Part shown: one piece after another, positions 7,657 to 15,146 of the stretch | Layout of the letters: each line of letters begins with the position of its first letter | Position numbering within the stretch: position 1 is the first letter of the stretch | NCBI GenBank assembly: GCA_964650525.1 | Contig: CAZYUA010000013.1 | Location: 38,072-102,071, forward strand | Origin: UBA1413 sp964650525 | Lineage (GTDB): Bacteria > Bacteroidota > Bacteroidia > Bacteroidales > Prolixibacteraceae | Length of the DNA: 64,000 nt | Direction of reading: 5' to 3' | Translations under genes and position numbers: made by a program | The notes under the pieces: model-generated | Told to the model about the DNA's origin: nothing | Seen by the model: the letters and a program-made list of their open reading frames with translations, nothing else | The model's database searches: none

Positions 7657-8975
7657 TTCAATGATATTAAGAAACTCTGTTCATTAAACCGGTAAGGTTT
7701 GCTCTGAAAATCGGACGCATTTTCATAAACAAAAGTCATGCCTTCCTTGACCGACAGAAGGTAACGAACCGCTAACCCTAGTTTATACCGTAAAAGAGGT
7801 GCCCAAAAGGTGATTCCTGCTTTGCCCAGGTTGGATTCAGGCATGTTGTAAACGACCAGTCCTCCGGCTGAAAAGAAGTTTTTCATCCTGCCGAAGGCAA
7901 ATTCTCCCGTTACCCACACGGGACCGGTCTGGAATCCGATTTTTTGATTGTACACCATTCGAAAGTCCCCGCTGCTTCCATCCCAATGTAGCGAGCCCTC
8001 GGGAACCAGGAAAAAACTTAGATTGCCGAATGGGTAAAACGCTGCCTGCAGGTTGGTCTGAAATTGATTGTATCCGTCGATACTTCCAAAACCGATCTCC
8101 AGTTTGGGACGAAAAAGGATAAACTCCCTGGTAATTCCTGCACATATCACATAATCATCGATTTTCCACTTGTTTTCAACCAGGTTATATAAATCGGGGG
8201 CTAAATAGACAGGAACATGGTAAAAACCGTTTCCCCAGAGCCGTGTGTAAGCCGCCGAAAGGCTCCAACCCCGGCCCAGCAGATAGCGTCCATGGATATA
8301 ATACTGTAACTGGCAGGTCGAACTTTCCTTAACTGTATCAAGCAGGTTCAGGGTGGACAGATAAAGTTGGGTCCGTTCTGTGCCGATATGACTGAATCCC
8401 TGGTAGAGGTTCAGCCGGGGCGCCATGTGATGGTCCAGTCCCAGGCCTTCGTACACCTGGCGTCTCAGCAGGGAGCGGTAATTGCTGAAACTGCCCTGTG
8501 TTTCAAAATTTTCAGACAGGAGATTGTTGTAGTCGTCGTTAAAGGAGAGCAGCGACTCAGCCGTTATGCCGTTAACAGTACCTTTGCGGGCGATCTGGTG
8601 CAGGTGGAGAAAATCCGTAGTCTGCTGATCTGCCAGATATACAGCCTCATCGTCCCTGCCCGCCATTTTCAGGGCCCAATAGTAGTAACCATTAAGAAAA
8701 TCATCGGTTTTGTTGTCCTGGTAGGCTATTTGAAAATGGTGGGCCGATTCCCTGAATTTTTTAAGCGTATAGGCAGCGACACCGGCCCTGACACGCAAAT
8801 AATAAAAATCAAACCCATTTTTGAAGGCCTGGTCAGCTTCGTCCAGCAGCTGCTCCCACTGATTGTCCTTGTACAGCTGCCAGGTCAGCGTGTCCGTTCC
8901 GGCAAGATTCCGCTGTGCCGGCGAATGGCCTCCGCAAAGAACCATCGCAGTAAAAATCAGTATGAACCTGTACAT
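7644..8975 (-). CDS. Outer-membrane beta-barrel protein with helical TPR-like N-terminus
   Basis: 443 residues. A signal peptide (about 1-20) leads to a helical region at about 25-130 with TPR-like pairs (FYYLRVRAGVAAYTLKKFRES, FLNGYYYWALKMAGRDDEA). From about 170 to the end, alternating aromatic/polar strands run to a final SFLISLKWNL, the usual barrel C-terminus. The arrangement recalls YaiO/PgaA-like outer-membrane proteins with a periplasmic TPR part, but I cannot assign a family. Its start overlaps the upstream urea-transporter/M23 gene by 19 bases and its end overlaps the TPR gene, so it is part of the same envelope apparatus. Possible roles are export or uptake of the operon product. 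Confidence 0.72.
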   Translation of the reverse strand: MYRFILIFTAMVLCGGHSPAQRNLAGTDTLTWQLYKDNQWEQLLDEADQAFKNGFDFYYLRVRAGVAAYTLKKFRESAHHFQIAYQDNKTDDFLNGYYYWALKMAGRDDEAVYLADQQTTDFLHLHQIARKGTVNGITAESLLSFNDDYNNLLSENFETQGSFSNYRSLLRRQVYEGLGLDHHMAPRLNLYQGFSHIGTERTQLYLSTLNLLDTVKESSTCQLQYYIHGRYLLGRGWSLSAAYTRLWGNGFYHVPVYLAPDLYNLVENKWKIDDYVICAGITREFILFRPKLEIGFGSIDGYNQFQTNLQAAFYPFGNLSFFLVPEGSLHWDGSSGDFRMVYNQKIGFQTGPVWVTGEFAFGRMKNFFSAGGLVVYNMPESNLGKAGITFWAPLLRYKLGLAVRYLLSVKEGMTFVYENASDFQSKPYRFNEQSFLISLKWNL

Positions 8976-11158
8976 GTTGCCTTAAATGAAATTTTTTCGG
9001 ACTGGCAGGTGAACTCGGAAATGCAGTCATGGGAAAGAAGAATATGCATGGAAAACAAAGTCCTGGTCCCGCTCGTGATGGCTGCGTGAAGCTGCGCGGA
9101 GGAAGAGTAAAAATCTTCATCCAGCCGGACATAAGTCAACACGAAACTGCTTTTCAGGAAGATGTGAAAAGGAGCAACCAAATCCTGGAGGTACAGGGGG
9201 ATTCCCCGGTGTATCTTGTCGGGAGGAAAGCTGTCCCGGAGGGTGAGCCCTTCGTAAAAACCGGTCAGCACCTCATAGAAGCCCAGATAAAAATAGTAAA
9301 GCAGCGAGCAGCGGTTTCCAAAGAAATTAATAAAATAGTGGATATTCCCGTTGTTGTAAAAGTATGCCATAGCGCCGGTCCTGCGGCATTCAAAATAGCT
9401 GTTGTTGTACTCATCGGTTTTCACCTCCCACTCATGTTTTCCATCCAGCCATTTTTCCCCGGAATCCTCCACGGTAAAAGTAAAAACCTTTCCTGGCAGG
9501 AAATGAAAGGATTTTTCGAAGAGCGGGTGGTTTTGGGCGGCGGTGAGTAAAACGCCGCTGACGGGTATGGCGTGGGTTTTCAGAACCGGCAACCCCGATG
9601 CATAGATCAGGTAGTTTGAAAAAGGATAAGGGATGGTCTTGCTTCCGATATGAGGGGTGGCCTGCATCTGGAAGTGGAGGTGTGGAAAAGGAGAACGGCC
9701 TGAGTTGCCGCAGAGGCCTAAAATTTGACCCCGGTTGACGGAATCGCCTTTTTTAACCCTCAGGGAACCAGGCTGGAGGTGGCTGACCTGGGAGTAGAGT
9801 TCTTCGCTATGCTTAATCACAATGCTGTTACCCCAGTTTTGACGGACATTGTTATCACCCGGGGGATTGTCGGGAATACCATCGGTTAAATCGGCCACAG
9901 TGCCATCGGCCACGGCTACCACCGGTTTTTCATAACAATAATAGTCCTTCAGGGTGAAGCCTTCTCCTTTGAACTGCCGGCCATCCCTGCTCTCTATGAT
10001 CAGGTCGAACCCATGGGCCCATTCTCCCTTGTGGGTATGTTCCCCGTCATAGGCCTGGCTGATCTTCCATTCCCCCAGAACGGGAAGGGTCACCGGCCGA
10101 TAACCGGGAGTAAAGAACCGGTCGCTATTGATGCGCAGGTTGTAGAGGTTTTTCTCGGGGCTGAAGTGTTGCACTGCGGTCTCCACCAGTCGCTTCCCGG
10201 GTTTCTCCCTGATTTTTAATACATATAGGAACACAAGCACCACCATATTGAAAGGCAGGGCATACACCCCCAGTTGGAAAGAAGCAAATAATTTCTGCAG
10301 GCTGAGGGTAAGGAGGATGACCATAGGCAGCAACCACACCAGCCAGAGATAGGTCCAGCGGGATGGAACCAGGAAAAATCCCCCTAATGCAATACTGGTC
10401 AAAATATAGTTGAATCCAATGTAGCTATAACCCAGTGAGGAGATATCGGCACCGGTGATCCTGTAAAAAAGCCATGCCAGCGTGAAGCCAAATAAGGAGA
10501 GGGTGAAAGCGATGCGGGAGTAAATAAGAATGCCTGCGGCGATGAGAATCCCTGCCAGCAGGTTCTGTTGAAAGAAAATCGCTCCCAGCGAAAAAAGGTA
10601 GGTACGCAAAAAAGGGTTCACGATCAGCTGATCAAACCATTCGACTTTGTCGATGAGCCACTTACCCCCGATGGCGTAGAGTTCATTGATGGTATAAATG
10701 CCCCTTATGCTGAGTCCCAGTTCAGAGAACTGCCCTGCAGACAACATGATGGTCCAGATAACCAGCAGGAAAGGGATGCTCAGGTAGGGAAGTCCGTATT
10801 TGTACAAGAAGCCCTGAAAGGCAACCGTGAACAGAAATGTCATCAGGGCAGCCACAGGAATCAGCAGGAAGAAGGCGATACCCGGGTGAAAGGTCAGGCC
10901 GAATCCGAGGCCTACCAGCAGGCTGTTGAAACCGTAATAGCCTTTCCGGATCAACCAGTCGTTAAAGCCCATACTTTGTGCCAGAAGATTGCTGATGATT
11001 ACCATCATGGCCCCGCTCAACCCGGCATAGAGATCCATGAAGCTGACCACTATCAGCAGCAATCCCAGCCACCGGTTGTCGGAGAAGAAAACCTGGGTAT
11101 AACTGTTCCGGAATGCCTCCGGGTGGATCCTGGCTTTGTCAGGGATGGTAAAGGTCAT
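8957..11158 (-). CDS. Urea-transporter-fold membrane protein fused to an M23 (LytM) metallopeptidase
   Basis: A 733-residue fusion. Residues 21-315 are membrane helices with the two-fold repeat of the UT urea transporter family: GYYGFNSLLVGLGFG with LPYLSIPF (123-130), then GYSYIGFNYILTSIALGGFF with ALPFNM (300-305). Residues about 360-505 are an M23 peptidase: D385 in AHGFD, S459-H460-L461, LGLCGNSG and H493-L-H495. The first zinc motif is not the usual HxGxD: Ala381 stands at the His position, and His376 or His382 could replace it. The C-terminal 180 residues are beta-rich and unknown. The peptidase should face the periplasm. The start overlaps the decarboxylase stop (ATGA). Plain urea import does not explain the fusion or the neighbours; channelling of another small amide or amino compound is possible. 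Confidence 0.85.
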   Translation of the reverse strand: MTFTIPDKARIHPEAFRNSYTQVFFSDNRWLGLLLIVVSFMDLYAGLSGAMMVIISNLLAQSMGFNDWLIRKGYYGFNSLLVGLGFGLTFHPGIAFFLLIPVAALMTFLFTVAFQGFLYKYGLPYLSIPFLLVIWTIMLSAGQFSELGLSIRGIYTINELYAIGGKWLIDKVEWFDQLIVNPFLRTYLFSLGAIFFQQNLLAGILIAAGILIYSRIAFTLSLFGFTLAWLFYRITGADISSLGYSYIGFNYILTSIALGGFFLVPSRWTYLWLVWLLPMVILLTLSLQKLFASFQLGVYALPFNMVVLVFLYVLKIREKPGKRLVETAVQHFSPEKNLYNLRINSDRFFTPGYRPVTLPVLGEWKISQAYDGEHTHKGEWAHGFDLIIESRDGRQFKGEGFTLKDYYCYEKPVVAVADGTVADLTDGIPDNPPGDNNVRQNWGNSIVIKHSEELYSQVSHLQPGSLRVKKGDSVNRGQILGLCGNSGRSPFPHLHFQMQATPHIGSKTIPYPFSNYLIYASGLPVLKTHAIPVSGVLLTAAQNHPLFEKSFHFLPGKVFTFTVEDSGEKWLDGKHEWEVKTDEYNNSYFECRRTGAMAYFYNNGNIHYFINFFGNRCSLLYYFYLGFYEVLTGFYEGLTLRDSFPPDKIHRGIPLYLQDLVAPFHIFLKSSFVLTYVRLDEDFYSSSAQLHAAITSGTRTLFSMHILLSHDCISEFTCQSEKISFKATCTGSY

Positions 11159-12504
11159 TTGATCAGCCTGTCAGGTACCTTTTCAATGGCCTTAAAGGTA
11201 TTGAGATTTTCGCTTTCCCTGATGATATCCGGTTCACCATTTGTGCCGATCATGATAATTTTAGGCCGGTAGGTGATGAACTGGAGCCACTGGGTCATGT
11301 TGTAGGCGCCGATCCGTTCGATCACCACAGGGTCGCCGGGCTTCAGCAGGGGAAACCGCACAGCCTGGCGGATCACATCGATATTCATGCATAGGGGACC
11401 GTTGATCTGGGTATCTTCAGAATCGGAAGTTACGGGAATTCCCGGCAGGATGGTGTGTTCGTACCAGAACGAGGTAAACAGGTGGTTTATGCCAATATCG
11501 ATGATCATGCCCCTTCTTCCGCTGGCCAGTCTTTTGTTGGCCACGACCGTTCCCAGTAGAAACCCCGCATCATCGATAAGGGCTCTCCCGGTCTCCAGTA
11601 TCAGCAAGGGCAGATCTGCCGGCCTGATTTCGGAATTAAGGATGGCCGTAACTATTGCCCCGGCATATTCATCGAATGCCGGGCAGGTATCACTGCCGGG
11701 GAGATAAGCTCCCTTGAGGGTATTCCTGGTGGCAAAACCGCCTCCAAGGTCGAGGTATTTGATTTTATGGTTGTATTTGCGGTCGGTGCGCACCGCCAGT
11801 TCCGCCATCTTGGCTGCGGCCAGGCCATAGGCTGATGCCGACAGGATATAGGTTCCGATATGCGTGTGCAATCCTACCAGTTCCATATGATCACTGGTCA
11901 TGATCCGGTTGATGGCATTCCAGGCTTCACCGTTTTCATAGTTGAATCCGAACCGTTCCCAGTGGGGATAGATCCCGGTGTCCATATTCAGGCGGATGGC
12001 CACCTTGGCTTTAACCGGAAGTTTCCGGGCCAGCCGGATGATCAGGTAGAGTTCATCAAAATGGTCAATGTGGATCAGGGACCCGTTGGTGATTGCCTGG
12101 CGTAGTTCCGCTTCTGACTTGTAGGGACCGTTAAAAATGATCTTTCGGGGATCCACGCCGTTATTGACCGCCTTTTCATACTCAAACCAGGAGACCACTT
12201 CCGCCCAGGAACCCTCCTGGTGGAATACCCGGCATACGGCATCCAGGTAATTGGTTTTATACGACCAGGCCATCTGCACTTTAGGATACCGGGAGGAAAA
12301 GGCCAGCACCATTTCCCGGAAGGTCTCCCGGATGGTTGCCTCCGAAAGCACGTACAGGGGTGATCCATACTGCTGCAGCAGGTCGCTTACCCGGTGGCCT
12401 TCAATATGGGTTCTCGGCTCGATCCTGAATTTCGCGCCGAACTTATCGGGCAATCCGCTTTGGATCCGGTTGATTACCGGCCTTTCATACCTCAGTTTTT
12501 CCAT
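11155..12504 (-). CDS. PLP-dependent fold-III decarboxylase with leader-peptide-like N-terminus
   Basis: 449 residues from ATG 12504, one base after the preceding stop; this start is preferred over one 39 bases upstream. The alanine-racemase/diaminopimelate-decarboxylase fold is clear: PLP lysine K83 in WSYKTN, GLHTHIGTYI, LDLGGGFA, ETGR and IGAYNMTQ. The substrate motif normally CESxD reads CMNID, so the substrate is probably not diaminopimelate. The first 20 residues (MEKLRYERPVINRIQSGLPD) precede the fold and contain YxxPxI, much like the leader motif that RRE domains bind in lasso-peptide precursors. A stand-alone PqqD/RRE-type gene heads this operon. I infer that the enzyme is recruited to, or carries, a modified peptide through that segment. 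Family firm, role open. Confidence 0.88.
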   Translation of the reverse strand: MEKLRYERPVINRIQSGLPDKFGAKFRIEPRTHIEGHRVSDLLQQYGSPLYVLSEATIRETFREMVLAFSSRYPKVQMAWSYKTNYLDAVCRVFHQEGSWAEVVSWFEYEKAVNNGVDPRKIIFNGPYKSEAELRQAITNGSLIHIDHFDELYLIIRLARKLPVKAKVAIRLNMDTGIYPHWERFGFNYENGEAWNAINRIMTSDHMELVGLHTHIGTYILSASAYGLAAAKMAELAVRTDRKYNHKIKYLDLGGGFATRNTLKGAYLPGSDTCPAFDEYAGAIVTAILNSEIRPADLPLLILETGRALIDDAGFLLGTVVANKRLASGRRGMIIDIGINHLFTSFWYEHTILPGIPVTSDSEDTQINGPLCMNIDVIRQAVRFPLLKPGDPVVIERIGAYNMTQWLQFITYRPKIIMIGTNGEPDIIRESENLNTFKAIEKVPDRLIK

Positions 12505-12505
12505 A

Positions 12506-13285
12506 TCATTGCACTGCAAATTGTTTCGCTTCAGAAGAAACACCCTTTACCACCATCCGGTAGGTGTAGATCCCCGGTGACCAGTTCCGGGTATTCAACC
12601 GGTAGACCGGAGTGCTCTGGACCCAGTTTTCGGCGACCTTCCGGCCGCTTACCGAAAACACCTGCAGCAAACCGCTTTCTGCCGGATCCAGTGGCAGATC
12701 AATGTAATTCCCGGCCGGATTGGGATAGGGATCTCTCAGGTGTAGTGCCACAAATTCCGCTGCTGAAGAGGGATCAGGCAGAGAAAAAATATGCGTGGCC
12801 ACGGTACCGGGGGTCACGGAATTGTCGTAGGCATAAACAGCCAGTTTATAGGTGTTGCTGCCGATCCGGATCACATACGCATAAGCCCCTCCGGTAACAT
12901 TGGCCAGGACCGTTCCGGTTTCGCTGATCACTTTCGATATATAACGGTAATAACCGGTGGAAGTTCCCGTTGCCACCCACTCGTAGGCTGAATACCACAA
13001 TTCAACGGAAGCATCCGAATTGAAAAGGTCCTGGGTCACAAACTTGATGTCGGACAGATAATAACCCGACGGCAGGGATATAGGGATTGTTTTCCATAGG
13101 GTATGGTCTGTGTTGTAAATACGGCATTGGCTCGCGGGGACATCCATCAGGAAGTACCGATAATCCGTCTGGTTAATCCTTGTCGAGGTCAATGAGTAAT
13201 TGTACACCCTTTCGGGCGCCAACTGGGCCTGGCTCCCAAAGAAGCTTAAAAGCAAGGTCAGGACAAAGTACATTTTCTGTTTCAT
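12506..13285 (-). CDS. Secreted protein with type IX secretion sorting domain
   Basis: 259 residues from ATG 13285, where a signal peptide begins (MKQKMYFVLTLLLSFF). A longer frame from 13330 is less likely because it would bury the signal. The middle part (about 25-175) is beta-rich, with many Tyr/Thr/Ser, and I recognise no catalytic motif. The last 75 residues are a type A T9SS C-terminal domain: YPNPAGNYIDLPL, LLQVFSVSGRKV and WSPGIYTYRMVVKG. The protein should therefore cross the outer membrane and be attached at or released from the surface. It sits inside the operon between the ATP-grasp and decarboxylase genes, so it is probably the surface component of that system. It could bind the product or its target. 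Confidence 0.85.
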   Translation of the reverse strand: MKQKMYFVLTLLLSFFGSQAQLAPERVYNYSLTSTRINQTDYRYFLMDVPASQCRIYNTDHTLWKTIPISLPSGYYLSDIKFVTQDLFNSDASVELWYSAYEWVATGTSTGYYRYISKVISETGTVLANVTGGAYAYVIRIGSNTYKLAVYAYDNSVTPGTVATHIFSLPDPSSAAEFVALHLRDPYPNPAGNYIDLPLDPAESGLLQVFSVSGRKVAENWVQSTPVYRLNTRNWSPGIYTYRMVVKGVSSEAKQFAVQ

Positions 13286-13378
13286 AATCTTAAAGAAAAT
13301 CGTATAAGAAATAGGGTTTTGGTTTGGCATGAAAGTCCGTCAGCTGGTGAATAGGGTTATTGTACAACCCGCAACTTT

Positions 13379-14425
13379 TTACAATTCCCCGTTCATGGAA
13401 ATCTGTTCAAACTGGCCGATATCTCCGAGCATATCCCAGGAATAACGGATAAACATCTTTCCGGTCTGGTACGAATCCATTGCGGGCAGGTCCATACCTA
13501 AAGCCAGCTTTACCAGAGCTGCCGGTATGTTCTGGCCTGCGCCGACAGCCAGATAGACCCAGGCCGGGATCCGGGGATTGATCTCGATCAGGTAATACTC
13601 GGCCGAAGAAGTACGGATCATTTCCAGTTCCATGCCGCCTTTCCATCGGGTACCGGCAATCAGTTTCCGGGTAATTTCCGTCATATTCGGATCATCAATG
13701 GTGATGCCACCCCAGGCTTTTCCTTTGTCGGTGATGTACTGCTTTTTCATCGAAACCGAGGCTACGGTCCTCCCCTCCCCGTCTCCAAGCGCAACTACAT
13801 TGACCTCCGTACCCTTGATGTACTCCTGGATAATAACCGGCAGACCCCACTTGGAGGCTATTTTGTGGAAATGCGAGGAAACCTGCTCCTGATTACCGGC
13901 AAAGTAGGCATCGTAAAACTTCCCTTTCACCAGCACCGGGAAATCAAAATCCTCCATGACAGCATCCAGGTCGCTAACACCGACAAGTTCCCTTGAATCA
14001 GGAACTTTAACCCCGTACTTCTTTCCAAAAGCAGGCAGTAAAGCCTTACTCCTTTCCTCAAACTGCTCAATGGAAGGCAGAAAGGTGCGGATCCCGTTTT
14101 GCTCCAGCAAACCCCGAAACTTGATAAACGTGTAGAGCTCTGCATCAAAATTGGGAATGACCAGATCTATCCGCTCCCTCTGGTGAATCTCCAGGATCCT
14201 GTTCAGGAACACTTTGGACCCGGAGGAAGGATAAGGAATGAGATACACCTTGTCGCAAATTCCGGGCATGTATATACCCGGTTCAAGGTTTTCGTAGGCC
14301 AGGCCGATAATCTTCACATCCAGATCGCCGGAATCGCGGATACCCCGGATTACCGGTACCCCTGGCCCCGGATTGTCGGTATTGTTCAACCCTGTGACAG
14401 CTATGTGCAGCTTGTTATCTTTCAT
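13379..14425 (-). CDS. ATP-grasp ligase (carbamoyl-phosphate-synthase-like)
   Basis: 348 residues. The N-terminal third is a Rossmann-like pre-ATP-grasp domain (HIAVTGLNNTDNPGPGVPVIRG). The ATP-grasp core follows with VLVKGKFYDAYFAG, EYIKGTEVNVVALGDGEG and the metal-binding LIEINPRIPAW at about 281-291. Enzymes of this group join a carboxylate to an amine through an acyl phosphate. Standard housekeeping relatives (CarB, PurK, Ddl) are larger or have different motifs, so this is a specialised ligase. The start overlaps the PqqD-like gene by 4 bases, and the two are surely co-translated. A 93-base gap to the T9SS gene downstream is the largest in the operon. The likely role is peptide-bond or amide formation on a substrate presented by the PqqD-like protein. 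Confidence 0.88.
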   Translation of the reverse strand: MKDNKLHIAVTGLNNTDNPGPGVPVIRGIRDSGDLDVKIIGLAYENLEPGIYMPGICDKVYLIPYPSSGSKVFLNRILEIHQRERIDLVIPNFDAELYTFIKFRGLLEQNGIRTFLPSIEQFEERSKALLPAFGKKYGVKVPDSRELVGVSDLDAVMEDFDFPVLVKGKFYDAYFAGNQEQVSSHFHKIASKWGLPVIIQEYIKGTEVNVVALGDGEGRTVASVSMKKQYITDKGKAWGGITIDDPNMTEITRKLIAGTRWKGGMELEMIRTSSAEYYLIEINPRIPAWVYLAVGAGQNIPAALVKLALGMDLPAMDSYQTGKMFIRYSWDMLGDIGQFEQISMNGEL

Positions 14426-14673
14426 GATTTATCTTCATCACACAGGTCAAAATGCTTCAGCATGGCATAGAAATCGATCAGGTTGTTCTCGAGGGTGAAT
14501 GCATCCACCTCGTACCTTTCCAGGATTCTTGATTTGATCTCCTCTTCCGGCAGATTCTGTTTCATCATGAAAACAATTTCACGGGCTACCGGATTGGTGG
14601 TGTAAGATTCACCGCTGTTCGGATCGAACATAAACCCGTTGTCGTTAATGGCTATGGCCGCTTTGATTTTCAC
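14422..14673 (-). CDS. PqqD-family RiPP recognition element protein
   Basis: 83 residues, GTG start at 14673, first gene of the operon. The sequence GFMFDPNSGESYTTNPVA, then IVFMMKQN, the ILERYEVD turn and the ENNLIDFYAML helix form the winged-helix PqqD/RRE pattern. In known systems this fold binds the N-terminal leader of a precursor peptide and hands it to modifying enzymes. No short precursor gene was found next to it. The only leader-like segment seen is at the N-terminus of the decarboxylase encoded in this operon. The 5' leader shares a repeat with the lipoprotein gene at 22613-23017. Confidence 0.85.
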   Translation of the reverse strand: MKIKAAIAINDNGFMFDPNSGESYTTNPVAREIVFMMKQNLPEEEIKSRILERYEVDAFTLENNLIDFYAMLKHFDLCDEDKS

Positions 14674-14784
14674 TCGTATATCTTTTAGTTAATATTCTAT
14701 TATTCAATTACATGCACATAGATAATTTATTAAACTTTTCATTTCCATGGAACTCGCATGGGAAATAGTTCCATCAACTTTTGT
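14671..14784 (-). repeat. Shared 5'-leader element, copy A
   Basis: From the GTG start of the PqqD-like gene outward, about 87 bases align without gaps to the leader of the lipoprotein gene at 23017, with about 65 identities by hand count. Both share TATTCAATTACATG, CTTTTCATT and CCATGGAACTC, followed by a palindromic part and CTTTTGT. In this copy ATGGAACT (14747-14754) can pair with AGTTCCAT (14767-14774), or ATTTCC with GGAAAT. It could be a regulatory leader or a miniature palindromic repeat placed at start codons. Confidence 0.65.
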
Positions 14785-15146
14785 ACCTGCGCACCGAAGT
14801 GCTTCGGCACACAAGTGTGGCGGGCTCGCCATGCTCGTTTCATACTGACAATATAACACTATATTGCCAAAAAAGATTGTGCTGGTTGCCTTAAACCAAC
14901 AAGGCTATAAGATCAGACACGAAAAAACCGCTTAACTTGCGCCAATCATACTTTTGTAACGAGAATGATGACCTCTGCCGAAATGACTTCTCCCCATTCG
15001 GTATGTCTGATTCACTTTTTGCAGAGGACAAGAGAATTTGATGATTCTTAATTATTAAGTTTATAGGGTTTTCTCCCCGGTGGGAATCACCCTGAGAAAA
15101 TTTGCTTTTCTTTTGTCGCTGAAATTCAGTGAAAAATGATCAACTT
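14785..15146 (+). promoter_or_regulatory. Structured leader region of the Ehr-type operon
   Basis: No coding sequence is seen in this part of the 473-base divergent gap. A TACTTTTG element at 14949-14956 fits the Bacteroidota -7 consensus TAnnTTTG on the plus strand and would give a leader of about 185 bases. Within it CCTCTGC (14972-14978) pairs with GCAGAGG (15021-15027), with an inner CCGAA/TTCGG stem. A terminator-like hairpin follows at 15069. Small GC-rich hairpins (CCGAAG/CTTCGG, GGCG/CGCC) occur at about 14790-14830 and look like the outer edge of the repeat. Confidence 0.45.
15069..15116 (+). terminator. Attenuator-like hairpin ahead of the Ehr operon
   Basis: TTTTCTC (15069-15075) pairs with GAGAAAA (15094-15100), and inside it GGTG pairs with CACC. 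On the plus strand a T-rich tail (TTTGCTTTTCTTTTG) follows. It lies 30-80 bases before the first gene of the operon, inside its probable leader, so it could attenuate transcription. No T-tail exists on the minus strand. Confidence 0.5.

Noticed and set aside
11155..12504. Diaminopimelate decarboxylase for lysine biosynthesis
   Set aside because: Substrate motif is CMNID instead of CESxD, the N-terminus carries an unusual extension, and the operon has no other lysine gene.
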